Origin: SB11 sp965222995 | GTDB taxonomy: Bacteria; Bacteroidota; Bacteroidia; UBA8524 | Length of the DNA stretch: 64,000 nt | NCBI GenBank assembly: GCA_965222995.1 | Contig: OZ244977.1 | Location: 1,240,001-1,304,000 of the forward strand | Direction: 5' to 3' | Shown here: piece after piece, positions 9,771 to 17,710 of the stretch | How positions within the stretch are numbered: the first letter of the stretch is position 1 | Layout of the letters: every line of letters begins with the position of its first letter | Program-made: the position numbers and the translations under genes | The notes under the pieces: generated by a model | Database searches by the model: none | Told to the model about the DNA's origin: nothing | Seen by the model: only the letters and a program-made list of their open reading frames with translations

Positions 9771-10167
9771 AGAATATTATTTACCATGCTAATTACGGAA
9801 CTACCAACACAAACGCAACAGCAACTCCCAGCGGAGGGCTGTTGCCCTATCAATTGCTCTGGTCAACTAAGGGCACCTCATCTTCGGTAACTCTTACCCC
9901 GGGTATACACTGGGTAAGAGTTACCGATTCTTTGGGGTGTGAGAGCAGTTATGATACCGTTGTAGTTACAAGCGTAAAACAAAATTTTTCTGATACAACT
10001 ATTTGTTCGCTATAAACTCGGTAAACTTAAACAGCAATAACTTATCCCGGAAACTACCATTATGAAGTTAGGTAATTGAAAGGTTACCTGTAGGTTGTAC
10101 CAAAGAAATTCAATATCCGGTAACTATTTATGCAAAGCCGGTAACTGGAGGTATTCAAAAACAGTAA
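9771..10167 (+). pseudogene. Decayed SprB-repeat/PKD-like gene remnant
   Basis: No usable start, but from about 9773 to 10014 one frame reads as an SprB-type repeat (A-T-A-T-P-S-G-G-L-L-P-Y, then W-S-T-K-G, then W-V-R-V-T-D-S-L-G-C) before a TAA. After that, two other frames encode pieces of a second unit: I-T-Y-P-G-N-Y-H-Y-E-V, then L-P-V-G-C-T-K-E-I-Q-Y and P-V-T-I-Y-A-K-P-V-T-G-G-I-Q-K-Q. The last 25 residues match the end of the intact gene at 7836-9770 almost exactly. At least two frame changes and stops are needed to read it through, so it is a broken domain copy, either the lost 3' part of the upstream gene or a degraded tandem paralogue. Confidence 0.75.
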
Positions 10168-10197
10168 ATAAATTAGGCACTAAGAAAAATAAGTTTT

Positions 10198-10205
10198 TAG
10201 CTTTG
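10198..10205 (+). promoter_or_regulatory. Bacteroidota -7 box (TAGCTTTG) before sigma gene
   Basis: TAGCTTTG fits the Bacteroidota TAnnTTTG -7 element and ends only 5 nt before ATG 10211, which would give an almost leaderless transcript. No convincing -33 TTG was checked at optimal spacing. Confidence 0.4.
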
Positions 10206-10210
10206 TGTTA

Positions 10211-10996
10211 ATGGCTGAAGCAAGTGCAGACAAATACCAACAAGAGTTTATTTCTTTTCAAAAAGACCTTAAGTCGTTTATATATAGGCTGGTAACAGAT
10301 TTTAAAGATGCAGAAGATATAGCACAAGATACTTATATAAAAACATTCAAGAGCCTCTATACCTTTAAAGGACAATCATCATTTAAAACATGGGTATTTA
10401 CCATAGCTAATAATTTGGCTAAAGATTTTTTGAGAAGTCAAAAACGCTGGCAAGAAGACTATCAAGATAAATGCCGCACAGTTACCTACGCCTCACAAGA
10501 AATACGTGATGAAATGGCCGATATAAACCAAAATTCACCGCATGGTAAATATGTGCTAAAAGAACATGTCGATTTTTGTTTCACCTGCATGACAAAAACA
10601 TTGCCCTTGCAAGAACAGGTTTGCCTGATGTTGAAAGAAGTTTATGGCTTTAAAGTTTCTGATATAATGGAAATAGCGGGGTTAAGTGAGGGGAGAGTAA
10701 AGCATGCCTTAGCTGACAGCCGTAACAAAATGCATGACATTTTTGATAAACGCTGCTCATTGGTGAACAAAGAAGGGGTGTGCTACCAGTGCACCGAGTT
10801 GAACGGGATATTTAACCCAAAACAAAACGCTGAGGAAGAAGCCAACAAATTAAAGATGGTGAAAGAGCGAGGTAAGTCAAACTTTAAAGCATTGTTGAAT
10901 TTGCGTTTACAGTTATCTAAAAATATCGACCCTTTAAATTCAGAAGGTTTTGCACTGCATAATTATATGCTAGAAAATCTAGAGAGTTACGCTTAA
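10211..10996 (+). CDS. ECF-type sigma-70 family factor with Cys-containing C-terminal extension
   Basis: 261 residues from ATG 10211. Region 2 (~residues 18-80) has F-K-D-A-E-D-I-A-Q-D-T-Y and F-K-T-W-V-F-T-I-A-N-N. Region 4 (~120-185) has L-P-L-Q-E-Q-V and a helix-turn-helix ending G-R-V-K-H-A-L-A. Unlike minimal ECF factors it continues ~75 residues past region 4, with a Cys cluster (R-C-S-L-V-N-K-E-G-V-C-Y-Q-C-T-E-L-N) and a second C-x2-C (C-F-T-C) before region 4. These could bind metal or sense redox. No anti-sigma gene is adjacent. The next two genes each have the same two-box promoter (11007, 11995), so they are the likely targets. Confidence 0.9.
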   Translation: MAEASADKYQQEFISFQKDLKSFIYRLVTDFKDAEDIAQDTYIKTFKSLYTFKGQSSFKTWVFTIANNLAKDFLRSQKRWQEDYQDKCRTVTYASQEIRDEMADINQNSPHGKYVLKEHVDFCFTCMTKTLPLQEQVCLMLKEVYGFKVSDIMEIAGLSEGRVKHALADSRNKMHDIFDKRCSLVNKEGVCYQCTELNGIFNPKQNAEEEANKLKMVKERGKSNFKALLNLRLQLSKNIDPLNSEGFALHNYMLENLESYA

Positions 10997-11006
10997 AAAC
11001 TAAAAA

Positions 11007-11036
11007 TTCCGTCCGTTTTTTTCGAGGTGTTCGTCA
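11007..11036 (+). promoter_or_regulatory. Candidate ECF promoter copy 1 (CCGTCCG-N14-TTCGTCAAA)
   Basis: CCGTCCG (11007-11013) is followed by a T-run, and TTCGTCAAA lies at 11028-11036. The same two boxes with the same 14-nt gap lie at 11995-12024. CGTC is a common -10 core for ECF sigma factors. It sits 26 nt before ATG 11063. Confidence 0.7.
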
Positions 11037-11062
11037 AAGCATTGTAAAAGAAAAACAATGCA

Positions 11063-11992
11063 ATGAAAACAACTCAAAACAAAACATTAAGAACATCGCG
11101 AGTAATGGTGCTAAATGTACTGTTATTTGTAGCATTTAGTAGTATTAGCTGTAAAACAAAAGCTGATACCGATCATCAAACCACCAACACCACTACCAAA
11201 AAAAAAGAGCCTGAGAAGGTAGATATAGAAAAAGTAGCTCGTAATTATTTTAGTGTATTGGGGTTTAAAGATCTTAAAACATTCAACATAGAACCATGGC
11301 TGGCAACAATGGCTGATGGTATTGTAATGAATGATCCTTACGGTGCGCCACCAAAAGTAGGAAAAGACTCCATCCGCAAATGGGGCGAGGGTTTCGCGCA
11401 ACAATTTAAAAGCAATCAGTTTACAGTAAATCAGGTATTCACGGCAGGCAATTTTGCAGCAGTTACTTGGACATGGAATGGGGTAGCTAATGACGGTAAA
11501 GACTCTAAGTTTTCCTCGAAAGGTATTGATGTATTGGAAATTAATGAAAAAGGAAAAGTAAAAACCATATACGGTTATTGGAACCCTACCTACACCGGAG
11601 GTAGCCCTAAAGTGAAACAAGCAGCCCTTAACTTTTTTGAAGCATTGGGCTCAGAAAGCATGATGAAAAAAGGGATGGAGCCTTGGCTAAACACCTTAGA
11701 TGTTAATGTAGTTAGCGAAGATCCTGTGGGTGGAATGGTAGTGAAAGGAAAAGAGCAATTGCAGCAAATGATGCAAGGCATGGCAGGAATGATGAAGAGC
11801 ATATCATTTACAGTAGATGAGCAATATGTAGCAGGCAATCGTTCTGCAATAAAATGGACGGCTAATGCAGTAACCAAAGATGATAAAAAACTTTCATGGC
11901 AAGGAATTGATGTACACGAAATAGACTTGGAAACAGGATTAATAACTCATGTTTTAGGCTATTGGGATAACTCAATGTTCATGAAAAAATAA
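11063..11992 (+). CDS. Lipoprotein with two tandem NTF2/SnoaL-like domains
   Basis: 309 residues. The lipobox is S-S-I-S-C with Cys30 as the acylated residue. A polar Thr/Lys linker leads to two homologous ~120-residue NTF2-like cone folds (about 55-175 and 178-309). Each shows E-P-W-L, a mid-domain W-T-W/K-W-T strand, G-I-D-V-x-E-I and a closing G-Y-W. The SnoaL/NTF2-like family includes small-molecule-binding proteins and enzymes; no catalytic residues can be assigned here. Directly upstream is the CCGTCCG/TTCGTCAAA promoter, so it is probably induced by the sigma factor encoded just before it. It is likely anchored in the periplasm or outer membrane. Confidence 0.85.
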   Translation: MKTTQNKTLRTSRVMVLNVLLFVAFSSISCKTKADTDHQTTNTTTKKKEPEKVDIEKVARNYFSVLGFKDLKTFNIEPWLATMADGIVMNDPYGAPPKVGKDSIRKWGEGFAQQFKSNQFTVNQVFTAGNFAAVTWTWNGVANDGKDSKFSSKGIDVLEINEKGKVKTIYGYWNPTYTGGSPKVKQAALNFFEALGSESMMKKGMEPWLNTLDVNVVSEDPVGGMVVKGKEQLQQMMQGMAGMMKSISFTVDEQYVAGNRSAIKWTANAVTKDDKKLSWQGIDVHEIDLETGLITHVLGYWDNSMFMKK

Positions 11993-11994
11993 AA

Positions 11995-12024
11995 CCGTCC
12001 GTTTTTTTCATCCCATTCGTCAAA
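11995..12024 (+). promoter_or_regulatory. Candidate ECF promoter copy 2 (CCGTCCG-N14-TTCGTCAAA)
   Basis: CCGTCCG (11995-12001) plus T-run, 14-nt gap, TTCGTCAAA (12016-12024). Identical boxes and spacing to 11007-11036. It starts 2 nt after the stop of the NTF2-like gene and 39 nt before the VOC gene's ATG. Confidence 0.7.
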
Positions 12025-12063
12025 CACGCAAATACTTTTTTTAAAACAATAAAAATTATAAAA

Positions 12064-12441
12064 ATGGAAACAACAATAAATGCAATCAACTGGTTTGAAA
12101 TACCGGTTGCAGATTTTGAAAGAGCTAAAAAATTCTACGGCTCAATTCTTAGTTCAGATTTGTATGAAACAGAAATGAATGGTATTAAAATGGGTTTTTT
12201 ACCTGCCACCAACAATGGGGTAGGAGGTTCAATTTGCAAAAGTGATAACCACCAACCCTCAACATCAGGCACCTGTGTATTTATTAACGGACAGAGCGAC
12301 TTGAACAATGTACTTTCAAAAGTAGAAGGTGCAGGCGGACAAATAGTTATGCCTAAAACCAATATAGGTAATGAGGCAGGTAATATTGCTTACTTTATTG
12401 ATAGTGAAGGAAACAAAGTTGGGTTACACTCAATGAGTTAA
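12064..12441 (+). CDS. VOC (glyoxalase/bleomycin-resistance fold) protein
   Basis: 125 residues, cytosolic. Opens with the family's beta strand and helix (N-W-F-E-I-P-V-A-D-F-E-R-A-K-K-F-Y) and closes with Y-F-I-D-S-E-G-N-K-V-G-L-H. This single-module arrangement matches the VOC superfamily proteins annotated in Bacteroidota as glyoxalase-like. The metal ligands of true glyoxalase I are not clearly all present (first position N-W-F-E), so the enzymatic activity is open. It has its own copy of the two-box promoter and a terminator immediately after, which makes it a likely member of the 10211 sigma regulon. Confidence 0.88.
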   Translation: METTINAINWFEIPVADFERAKKFYGSILSSDLYETEMNGIKMGFLPATNNGVGGSICKSDNHQPSTSGTCVFINGQSDLNNVLSKVEGAGGQIVMPKTNIGNEAGNIAYFIDSEGNKVGLHSMS

Positions 12442-12455
12442 ATAGAGCAAAATCA

Positions 12456-12480
12456 AAAGGGGCAGCAATGCCCCTTTTTT
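12456..12480 (+). terminator. Rho-independent terminator after VOC gene
   Basis: AAAGGGGCA / TGCCCCTTT stem with a 3-nt loop and T6 tail. Confidence 0.9.
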
Positions 12481-12493
12481 AATCTTTAAGAAA

Positions 12494-12829
12494 ATGACAA
12501 TTACACTAATCGTATTTTTTGCCTTAGCACTTATAGGAGGCAGTTATTTGGCAATAACTATATTTCAAAATAAAGAACTAAAATTATCAGCAGTACATAT
12601 TCATGGTATAATAGCCATAGGAGTTTTAATTTCACTAGGTTACCACGCCTTTACACAAAACACTTTACAGCTATATATAGCCTTCGGTATGCTGGTTATG
12701 GCTGCTATAGGTGGGTTATGGATGTTTAGTAACCACAAAAAAGGAAATCCGGGTCCAAAATCAGCAATACTATTTCATGCTGGTTTTGCTGTAATAGCAA
12801 TTGTAATAAGTTTATTAGTTTTACTGTAA
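12494..12829 (+). CDS. Small integral membrane protein, four predicted helices
   Basis: 111 residues, almost entirely hydrophobic, with four likely transmembrane helices (about 2-22, 34-52, 58-78, 90-110) and a short basic loop (N-H-K-K-G-N-P-G-P-K) between helices 3 and 4. No signal-peptide cleavage site and no catalytic motif. It precedes the DUF2461 gene by 12 bp, so the two are probably co-transcribed. I do not recognise the family; function unknown. Confidence 0.75.
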   Translation: MTITLIVFFALALIGGSYLAITIFQNKELKLSAVHIHGIIAIGVLISLGYHAFTQNTLQLYIAFGMLVMAAIGGLWMFSNHKKGNPGPKSAILFHAGFAVIAIVISLLVLL

Positions 12830-12841
12830 AATAGAATTACT

Positions 12842-13510
12842 ATGACATACTTTGATAAAGATTATATCACCTTCTTTAAAAATCTAGAAAAAAACAATCA
12901 CAAAGAGTGGTTTCACGCCAATAAAAAAACGTACGAGGCTAAAGTGAAGAAACCATTTGCCGATTTTATTGCGGAATTGATTGCAGCTTATTCATCATTA
13001 GGAAAAGAAATTACCATGACACCCAAAGAAGCCGTGATGCGTATTAACAGAGATATACGTTTCAGTGCTGATAAAACCCCATACAAAATACACATGGCTG
13101 CCATGGTATCGCCTTATGGTAAAAAAGACCACACACACCCTGCCATGTATTTAGAAGTAAGCCACAAACATGTTCGTTTTTATAGCGGTAGTCATGGATT
13201 GGAAAAACAACATCTATATAATTTACGCAGGCATATAACAGAAAACCTTGAAGAATTTAATAAGCTCATCAACGCCAAGCCTTTTAAAGAAACCTTTGGT
13301 GAGATACGTGGAGAGAAAAACAAGGTATTACCTGCTAAGTTTAGAGAAGCGGCTGAAAAACAACCCTTAATTTTCAACAAAGCCTTTTATTACTTCGCAA
13401 ATTATGCCCCCGAAACTATGCTTGAAGACGGGTTGGTGAAAAAAATTATAACCGACTTTAAAAAAGCAATATCACTTAATAATTTTATTGAAGAAGGTAT
13501 TAAAGGGTAA
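12842..13510 (+). CDS. DUF2461 (TIGR02453) family protein
   Basis: 222 residues. It opens with F-F-K-N-L-E-K-N-N-H-K-E-W-F-H-A-N-K and contains R-I-N-R-D-I-R-F-S-A-D-K-T-P-Y-K, both hallmarks of the DUF2461 family, and its length is normal for it. The family has no established biochemical function. It is cytosolic (no export signal). The next gene begins 2 bp after its stop, and the membrane protein upstream ends 12 bp before it, so a three-gene transcript is likely. Confidence 0.88.
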   Translation: MTYFDKDYITFFKNLEKNNHKEWFHANKKTYEAKVKKPFADFIAELIAAYSSLGKEITMTPKEAVMRINRDIRFSADKTPYKIHMAAMVSPYGKKDHTHPAMYLEVSHKHVRFYSGSHGLEKQHLYNLRRHITENLEEFNKLINAKPFKETFGEIRGEKNKVLPAKFREAAEKQPLIFNKAFYYFANYAPETMLEDGLVKKIITDFKKAISLNNFIEEGIKG

Positions 13511-13512
13511 CT

Positions 13513-13869
13513 ATGGAAAAGTCAAAACCAAGCATATCAAGGCAGTTAAAAGATATCATCAGTCAGGCTGAAAACTTGGGCGTGAGTTCGAGTTTTGAAT
13601 CTGATGCAGAAATTTTTGCAAGATTTAACAAAGAACTGAAAGTATATTTATTACTCAATTATGATGAGCCTATGGTTTTAGAAAGAGTTCATCAAATACC
13701 TGATGTAAGTTATCAACGTGTAGAAGATGAATTATGGCATAGAATTCTAATTCCTGTTTGGCTTTACTATACATGGCGGAGAGATGTTGTTAATAGCAGG
13801 TTTCTTCGTGATGTTGAGGAGGCAAAGCGTTTATACTATTCAATCCAGTTTCTATTAAAGAATGAATAA
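13513..13869 (+). CDS. Hypothetical protein, 118 residues
   Basis: Cytosolic, mostly helical, with a Trp/Tyr-rich centre (W-H-R-I-L-I-P-V-W-L-Y-Y-T-W-R-R) and an acidic/basic C-terminus. No signal peptide or recognised motif. It starts 2 bp after the DUF2461 stop, which supports it being a real co-translated gene. Function unknown. Confidence 0.65.
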   Translation: MEKSKPSISRQLKDIISQAENLGVSSSFESDAEIFARFNKELKVYLLLNYDEPMVLERVHQIPDVSYQRVEDELWHRILIPVWLYYTWRRDVVNSRFLRDVEEAKRLYYSIQFLLKNE

Positions 13870-13971
13870 CATAAATCAAAAATTATAAATCTCAAATTAC
13901 CCACTACTTGCACATTTTTTGATTTTTACATCACAAAGTTGGAATATTGACGGCTTGGTAAGAAATTTGCT

Positions 13972-13979
13972 CATCTTTG
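13972..13979 (+). promoter_or_regulatory. -7-like box (CATCTTTG) upstream of trxB
   Basis: CATCTTTG resembles the Bacteroidota TAnnTTTG element and lies 26 nt before ATG 14006, with a TTG at 13947 as a possible upstream element (22-nt gap). Confidence 0.35.
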
Positions 13980-14005
13980 AGTGAAAATTTGCAAACAAAA
14001 TTAAT

Positions 14006-14983
14006 ATGAGTACCGAAAACAACGAACATGTAGAATGCCTTATAATAGGTTCTGGCCCAGCAGGCTATACAGCAGCTATATATGCAGCTCGTGCAGATAT
14101 GAAGCCTGTATTGTATGAAGGGATGCAACCCGGCGGGCAACTAACCATTACCACAGAAGTAGAAAACTATCCGGGGTTTCCAAATGGGGTAGAGGGACCG
14201 CAAATGATGGAGATGTTTAAAGAGCAAGCGAAGCGTTTAGGTACCGATGTTCGTTTTGGGATGATAACTTCAGTAGATTTTTCATCACTGCCTCATAAAG
14301 TGGTAGTTGATGAAAGCAAAACCATTACAGCCGATACCGTTTTAATTTCAACAGGAGCATCGGCAAAATGGTTAGGTTTACCAAGTGAAGAGAAATTTAA
14401 AAGTAATGGCGGTGGTGTAACAGCTTGCGCCGTTTGCGACGGTTTCTTTTACCGAGGCAAAGAAGTAGCTATTGTGGGCGGAGGAGATACCGCTTGTGAA
14501 GAAGCAAGTTACTTAGCTAAAATTTGTAAAAAAGTGCACATGATAGTTCGTCGTGATGAGTTTAGAGCAAGTAAAGCCATGCAACATCGCGTAAGAACTA
14601 CAGAAAATATTGTAATTCACCACAATACTGAAACAGAAGAAATTTTAGGTGATGCAGTGGTAGAAGGAGTTAGAATTGTAAATAACAAAACAGGCGAGAA
14701 AACAGAATTGCCTATTGAGGGCTTTTTTGTTGCTATTGGGCACGTACCCAATACCAAAATATTTAAAGACTACTTAGAAATGGATGAGCAAGGTTACATT
14801 ATCACCAAGCCTGATAGTACTAAAACTAATGTTGAAGGTGTATTTGCCTGTGGCGATGCTCAAGATAAAATATACCGCCAGGCAGTAACAGCAGCAGGTA
14901 CAGGTTGTATGGCTGCATTAGATGCAGAGCGTTATTTGGGCGAGAAAAAATCTATGGAGTCTATGGCAGAGCAAGAAGCTTAA
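14006..14983 (+). CDS. trxB: Thioredoxin-disulfide reductase (NADPH, FAD)
   Basis: 325 residues, the normal length for the low-molecular-weight bacterial enzyme. The FAD site G-S-G-P-A-G-Y-T-A-A is near residue 12, the redox-active disulfide is Cys141-Ala-Val-Cys144, the NADPH site is G-G-G-D-T-A-C-E-E-A and the second FAD motif is G-V-F-A-C-G-D-A. It transfers electrons from NADPH to thioredoxin in the cytoplasm. Monocistronic: a -7 box lies upstream and a strong terminator follows 25 bp after the stop. Confidence 0.97.
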   Translation: MSTENNEHVECLIIGSGPAGYTAAIYAARADMKPVLYEGMQPGGQLTITTEVENYPGFPNGVEGPQMMEMFKEQAKRLGTDVRFGMITSVDFSSLPHKVVVDESKTITADTVLISTGASAKWLGLPSEEKFKSNGGGVTACAVCDGFFYRGKEVAIVGGGDTACEEASYLAKICKKVHMIVRRDEFRASKAMQHRVRTTENIVIHHNTETEEILGDAVVEGVRIVNNKTGEKTELPIEGFFVAIGHVPNTKIFKDYLEMDEQGYIITKPDSTKTNVEGVFACGDAQDKIYRQAVTAAGTGCMAALDAERYLGEKKSMESMAEQEA

Positions 14984-15006
14984 ACTTACAAGGAGTATAG
15001 TTATTC

Positions 15007-15037
15007 AAAGCGCATAGTATTTACTATGCGCTTTTTT
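15007..15037 (+). terminator. Rho-independent terminator of trxB
   Basis: AAAGCGCATAGTA / TACTATGCGCTTT, a perfect 13-bp stem with a very short loop and T-tail. Confidence 0.92.
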
Positions 15038-15163
15038 GTTGCATAAAAATAAATTTGGTAGGTGTAATACTGTTTTTAGTATAAAATATTTTAAAAAATG
15101 CAGCACCACGCAGCGTTTTATGCCATTCGATTTTCAATAAGGTAACTCAAAATATACCTTATT

Positions 15164-16480
15164 ATGAAAAAATTAATAGTTCTACTAAGCAGTTGCCTGT
15201 TCACCCTATTTTTAAGTGCACAACATGTGTCTGATATTGGTGGTGGTTTGCAAGGAACATCTGCCAATGCCATCACAAAATATAATGGAGAAATTTATGT
15301 TGGAGGGGCTTTTAGTCAATTAAACGATGTACTTAGGCTGGAAAATGATAACTGGCAGCCATTAGGTAGCGGGATAAGCTCAAGTTTGGTATCATTTGTA
15401 AAAAACTTATACGTATTTAATAATAAGCTATATGTATGTGGCAGGTTTGATTCTGCAGGTAATTATGCAACCCAAGATTTAGGAGTATGGAACGGAACTA
15501 ACTGGGAAGACCCTCAAGGAGGTATTGAAAATGCTACCACATTTCACCAATTCAATAATGAATTATACGTTGGTGTGTCAGAATTTTTGTTTAATGGTGG
15601 TTGGACTAAACCTTTTTGGAAACTTAGTGGGAATGGCTGGACAAACTTAGATGACAGTTTTTTTGTTGAGCCACCCCAAGTGGGACCTAATTCCCAGCCC
15701 TCAGGAATTACGGCTATAACTTTATTTGATGGGAAACTAGTATTAGCTGGGAGCTTTAAAAAAATAAACGATAAAGATATAAGCAACATTGCTATTTGGG
15801 ATGGTACAGACTGGCAAGCTTTAGGCACTGGAGTTAATGGAGCCGTTAATACAGTATATGTTTTTAAGGGAGAATTATATGTAGGTGGTAATTTTGATAG
15901 CGCAGGTGGACAAAGTACTAAGTTTTTAGCCAAATGGAATGGTACTAATTGGTCAGACTTAGCTACTAACATTGATGGTGAAGTATATGCACTTTCATCA
16001 TATAATAATAACTTGTTTATTGGGGGGCAGTTTGTAATACCCAATAGGGGACTATTACGTTTTAATGGTAGTAGTATATCAGCTCCTTTCGAGCCTAATA
16101 ATGCTGTGAGAGGTTTTTTTAATGAGGGTGCTTCCATTATTGCTATTGGAGACTTTTCTACTGTCGACGGCAGTCCTAACGCAAGAAGCTTAATAATTCG
16201 CTATTCTGATTTTTCTCAATCGGTACATCAAACAAAGCAAAACAAATTAAAGGTGTTTCCAAACCCTGCAAAGCAATCCGTTATTATTGACAGTGGAAAT
16301 TTTACTAAGGGGACTTTATTTGCTGAGATATATAATTCTATTGGTAAAAGAGTAATTGCTGTTGAATTACAAGCACAACAAAAGAAAGAAATAAATATTG
16401 AAGCTTTAGCTGCTGGTACCTACCATTTAGTAATAAAGCAAAATGGAAATTATAATAGCGAAACTTTTGTAAAGCAATAA
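15164..16480 (+). CDS. Secreted beta-propeller-like protein with type A T9SS domain
   Basis: 438 residues with a signal peptide (cleavage near S-A-Q). At least five ~50-residue repeats carry the pattern L-Y-V-G-G-x-F-x-S-A-G followed by A-x-W-x-G-T-x-W, which is expected of an extracellular beta-propeller or Kelch/delta-60-like protein. The C-terminal ~75 residues are a type A sorting domain (V-F-P-N-P-A-K, then A-G-T-Y-H-L-V-I). Surface or released; ligand unknown. It shares the repeat style with the 1756-residue protein at 45558. The porin gene follows 25 bp downstream. Confidence 0.88.
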   Translation: MKKLIVLLSSCLFTLFLSAQHVSDIGGGLQGTSANAITKYNGEIYVGGAFSQLNDVLRLENDNWQPLGSGISSSLVSFVKNLYVFNNKLYVCGRFDSAGNYATQDLGVWNGTNWEDPQGGIENATTFHQFNNELYVGVSEFLFNGGWTKPFWKLSGNGWTNLDDSFFVEPPQVGPNSQPSGITAITLFDGKLVLAGSFKKINDKDISNIAIWDGTDWQALGTGVNGAVNTVYVFKGELYVGGNFDSAGGQSTKFLAKWNGTNWSDLATNIDGEVYALSSYNNNLFIGGQFVIPNRGLLRFNGSSISAPFEPNNAVRGFFNEGASIIAIGDFSTVDGSPNARSLIIRYSDFSQSVHQTKQNKLKVFPNPAKQSVIIDSGNFTKGTLFAEIYNSIGKRVIAVELQAQQKKEINIEALAAGTYHLVIKQNGNYNSETFVKQ

Positions 16481-16505
16481 GCTCAGTTTTGGTTATTTTA
16501 ACCCC

Positions 16506-17639
16506 ATGAGAAAAATATGGAAAACTTTTTTTGTATTACTATTGGGAGGGGCTGCCTTACCATTATTTGCACAAGATACAAGTAGTCTATCTGTTAACGC
16601 CTATATAGACGCATATTACAGCTATAACAATAACGAGCCTGCTACAAGTGTAATACCTTATTTAGTAAGCTCTAACCGACATAATGATTTTTCTATCAAT
16701 TTAGCTATGCTTGATGTTGAGTATACCGGCAATAGAGTACGGGGGAGATTTGCCCCCGGGTTTGGCTCGTATATGAACGCCAACTATGCGGCAGAAACCG
16801 GAAGCTTCAGAAATATTGTTGAAGCTTCGGCAGGGGTAAAACTTTCTAAGAAAAAAGAAGTATGGTTAGATGCGGGTGTTATGGGAGCACCGTTTTCCTA
16901 TGAAAATGCTATTTCAAAAAATCAGTTAGTATACTCCCGTTCTCTAGCTGCTGAGGGGTCTCCATATTATGTAACAGGTGTTAAGCTTACCGCACCATTG
17001 GCAAAAAACTTTACAGGGGCTTTGTATGTTGTTAACGGTTGGCAACAAATAACCGATGTTAATAATCAAAAATCATTAATCGGACACCTTGAATTTCATC
17101 CTGAAAACGTGAGTATGAATTTATCGGCTTATTATGGTAACGAACAAAATATTGTAAATACCAGCTTTAGGGAACGTTTCTTAGCCGATTTTAATATTGT
17201 TTACAAAGAAAGTAAATCGGTACCATTCAGTTTTTCAATGGGAGGGTATTACGGAAGCCAGGCAATACTGGTATCACCCTCAAATACTCAAAACTTTGAC
17301 TGGTGGCAGGCTAATTTGGCATTAAAATACACATTCAATAACAAAATAGCTATTAGTGGCAGGTTTGAACATTTTAATGATGAGGATGAGATAATTTATA
17401 CATCAACAGTAGTTTCTCCCAACTTCAATATGTCTAGTGTAACACTGGGAGGAAGCTATGCTATAACCGATGATGCACTATTTAGATTAGAAGCAAGAGG
17501 GTTTTTAGGAGAAAACAATGCTTTTACTACTAGTAATAATGGCTCTGATAGAACATCAGCAATTGTATGGACAAGTTTGGCAGTAAATATCGGGCACAAA
17601 TTTAAGTTTGTTAAATCTCCCTCAACTTCTACCAACTAA
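16506..17639 (+). CDS. BBP2-type outer membrane beta-barrel protein (OmpL-like porin)
   Basis: 377 residues with a signal peptide (cleavage near F-A-Q). The mature chain has alternating hydrophobic/polar beta strands throughout, with N-A-Y-I-D-A-Y-Y-S-Y-N at the start and G-R-F-A-P-G-F-G-S-Y early on, typical of the putative beta-barrel porin-2 family of Bacteroidota. No sorting domain, so insertion into the outer membrane by BAM is expected. It may act as a diffusion channel; substrate unknown. Terminal aromatic residues are less clear because the protein ends in a short Ser/Thr tail. Confidence 0.82.
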   Translation: MRKIWKTFFVLLLGGAALPLFAQDTSSLSVNAYIDAYYSYNNNEPATSVIPYLVSSNRHNDFSINLAMLDVEYTGNRVRGRFAPGFGSYMNANYAAETGSFRNIVEASAGVKLSKKKEVWLDAGVMGAPFSYENAISKNQLVYSRSLAAEGSPYYVTGVKLTAPLAKNFTGALYVVNGWQQITDVNNQKSLIGHLEFHPENVSMNLSAYYGNEQNIVNTSFRERFLADFNIVYKESKSVPFSFSMGGYYGSQAILVSPSNTQNFDWWQANLALKYTFNNKIAISGRFEHFNDEDEIIYTSTVVSPNFNMSSVTLGGSYAITDDALFRLEARGFLGENNAFTTSNNGSDRTSAIVWTSLAVNIGHKFKFVKSPSTSTN

Positions 17640-17710
17640 CAATATTTTACTACCAATACACCTACAATCAATAAAAAACGGTCGTCATAGAAGGAAAACA
17701 ATCTAAACAT

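Noticed and set aside
11123..11620. 165-residue minus-strand ORF
   Set aside because: Antisense of the double NTF2-like lipoprotein gene, with no motif or start context.
15099..15130. GCAGC repeats (TGCAGCACCACGCAGCG) before the 15164 gene as an ECF site
   Set aside because: No TGTCA at 17 nt from either GCAGC.
15544..16137. 197-residue minus-strand ORF
   Set aside because: Fully inside the T9SS propeller gene, whose repeats, signal peptide and sorting domain are clear; shadow frame.
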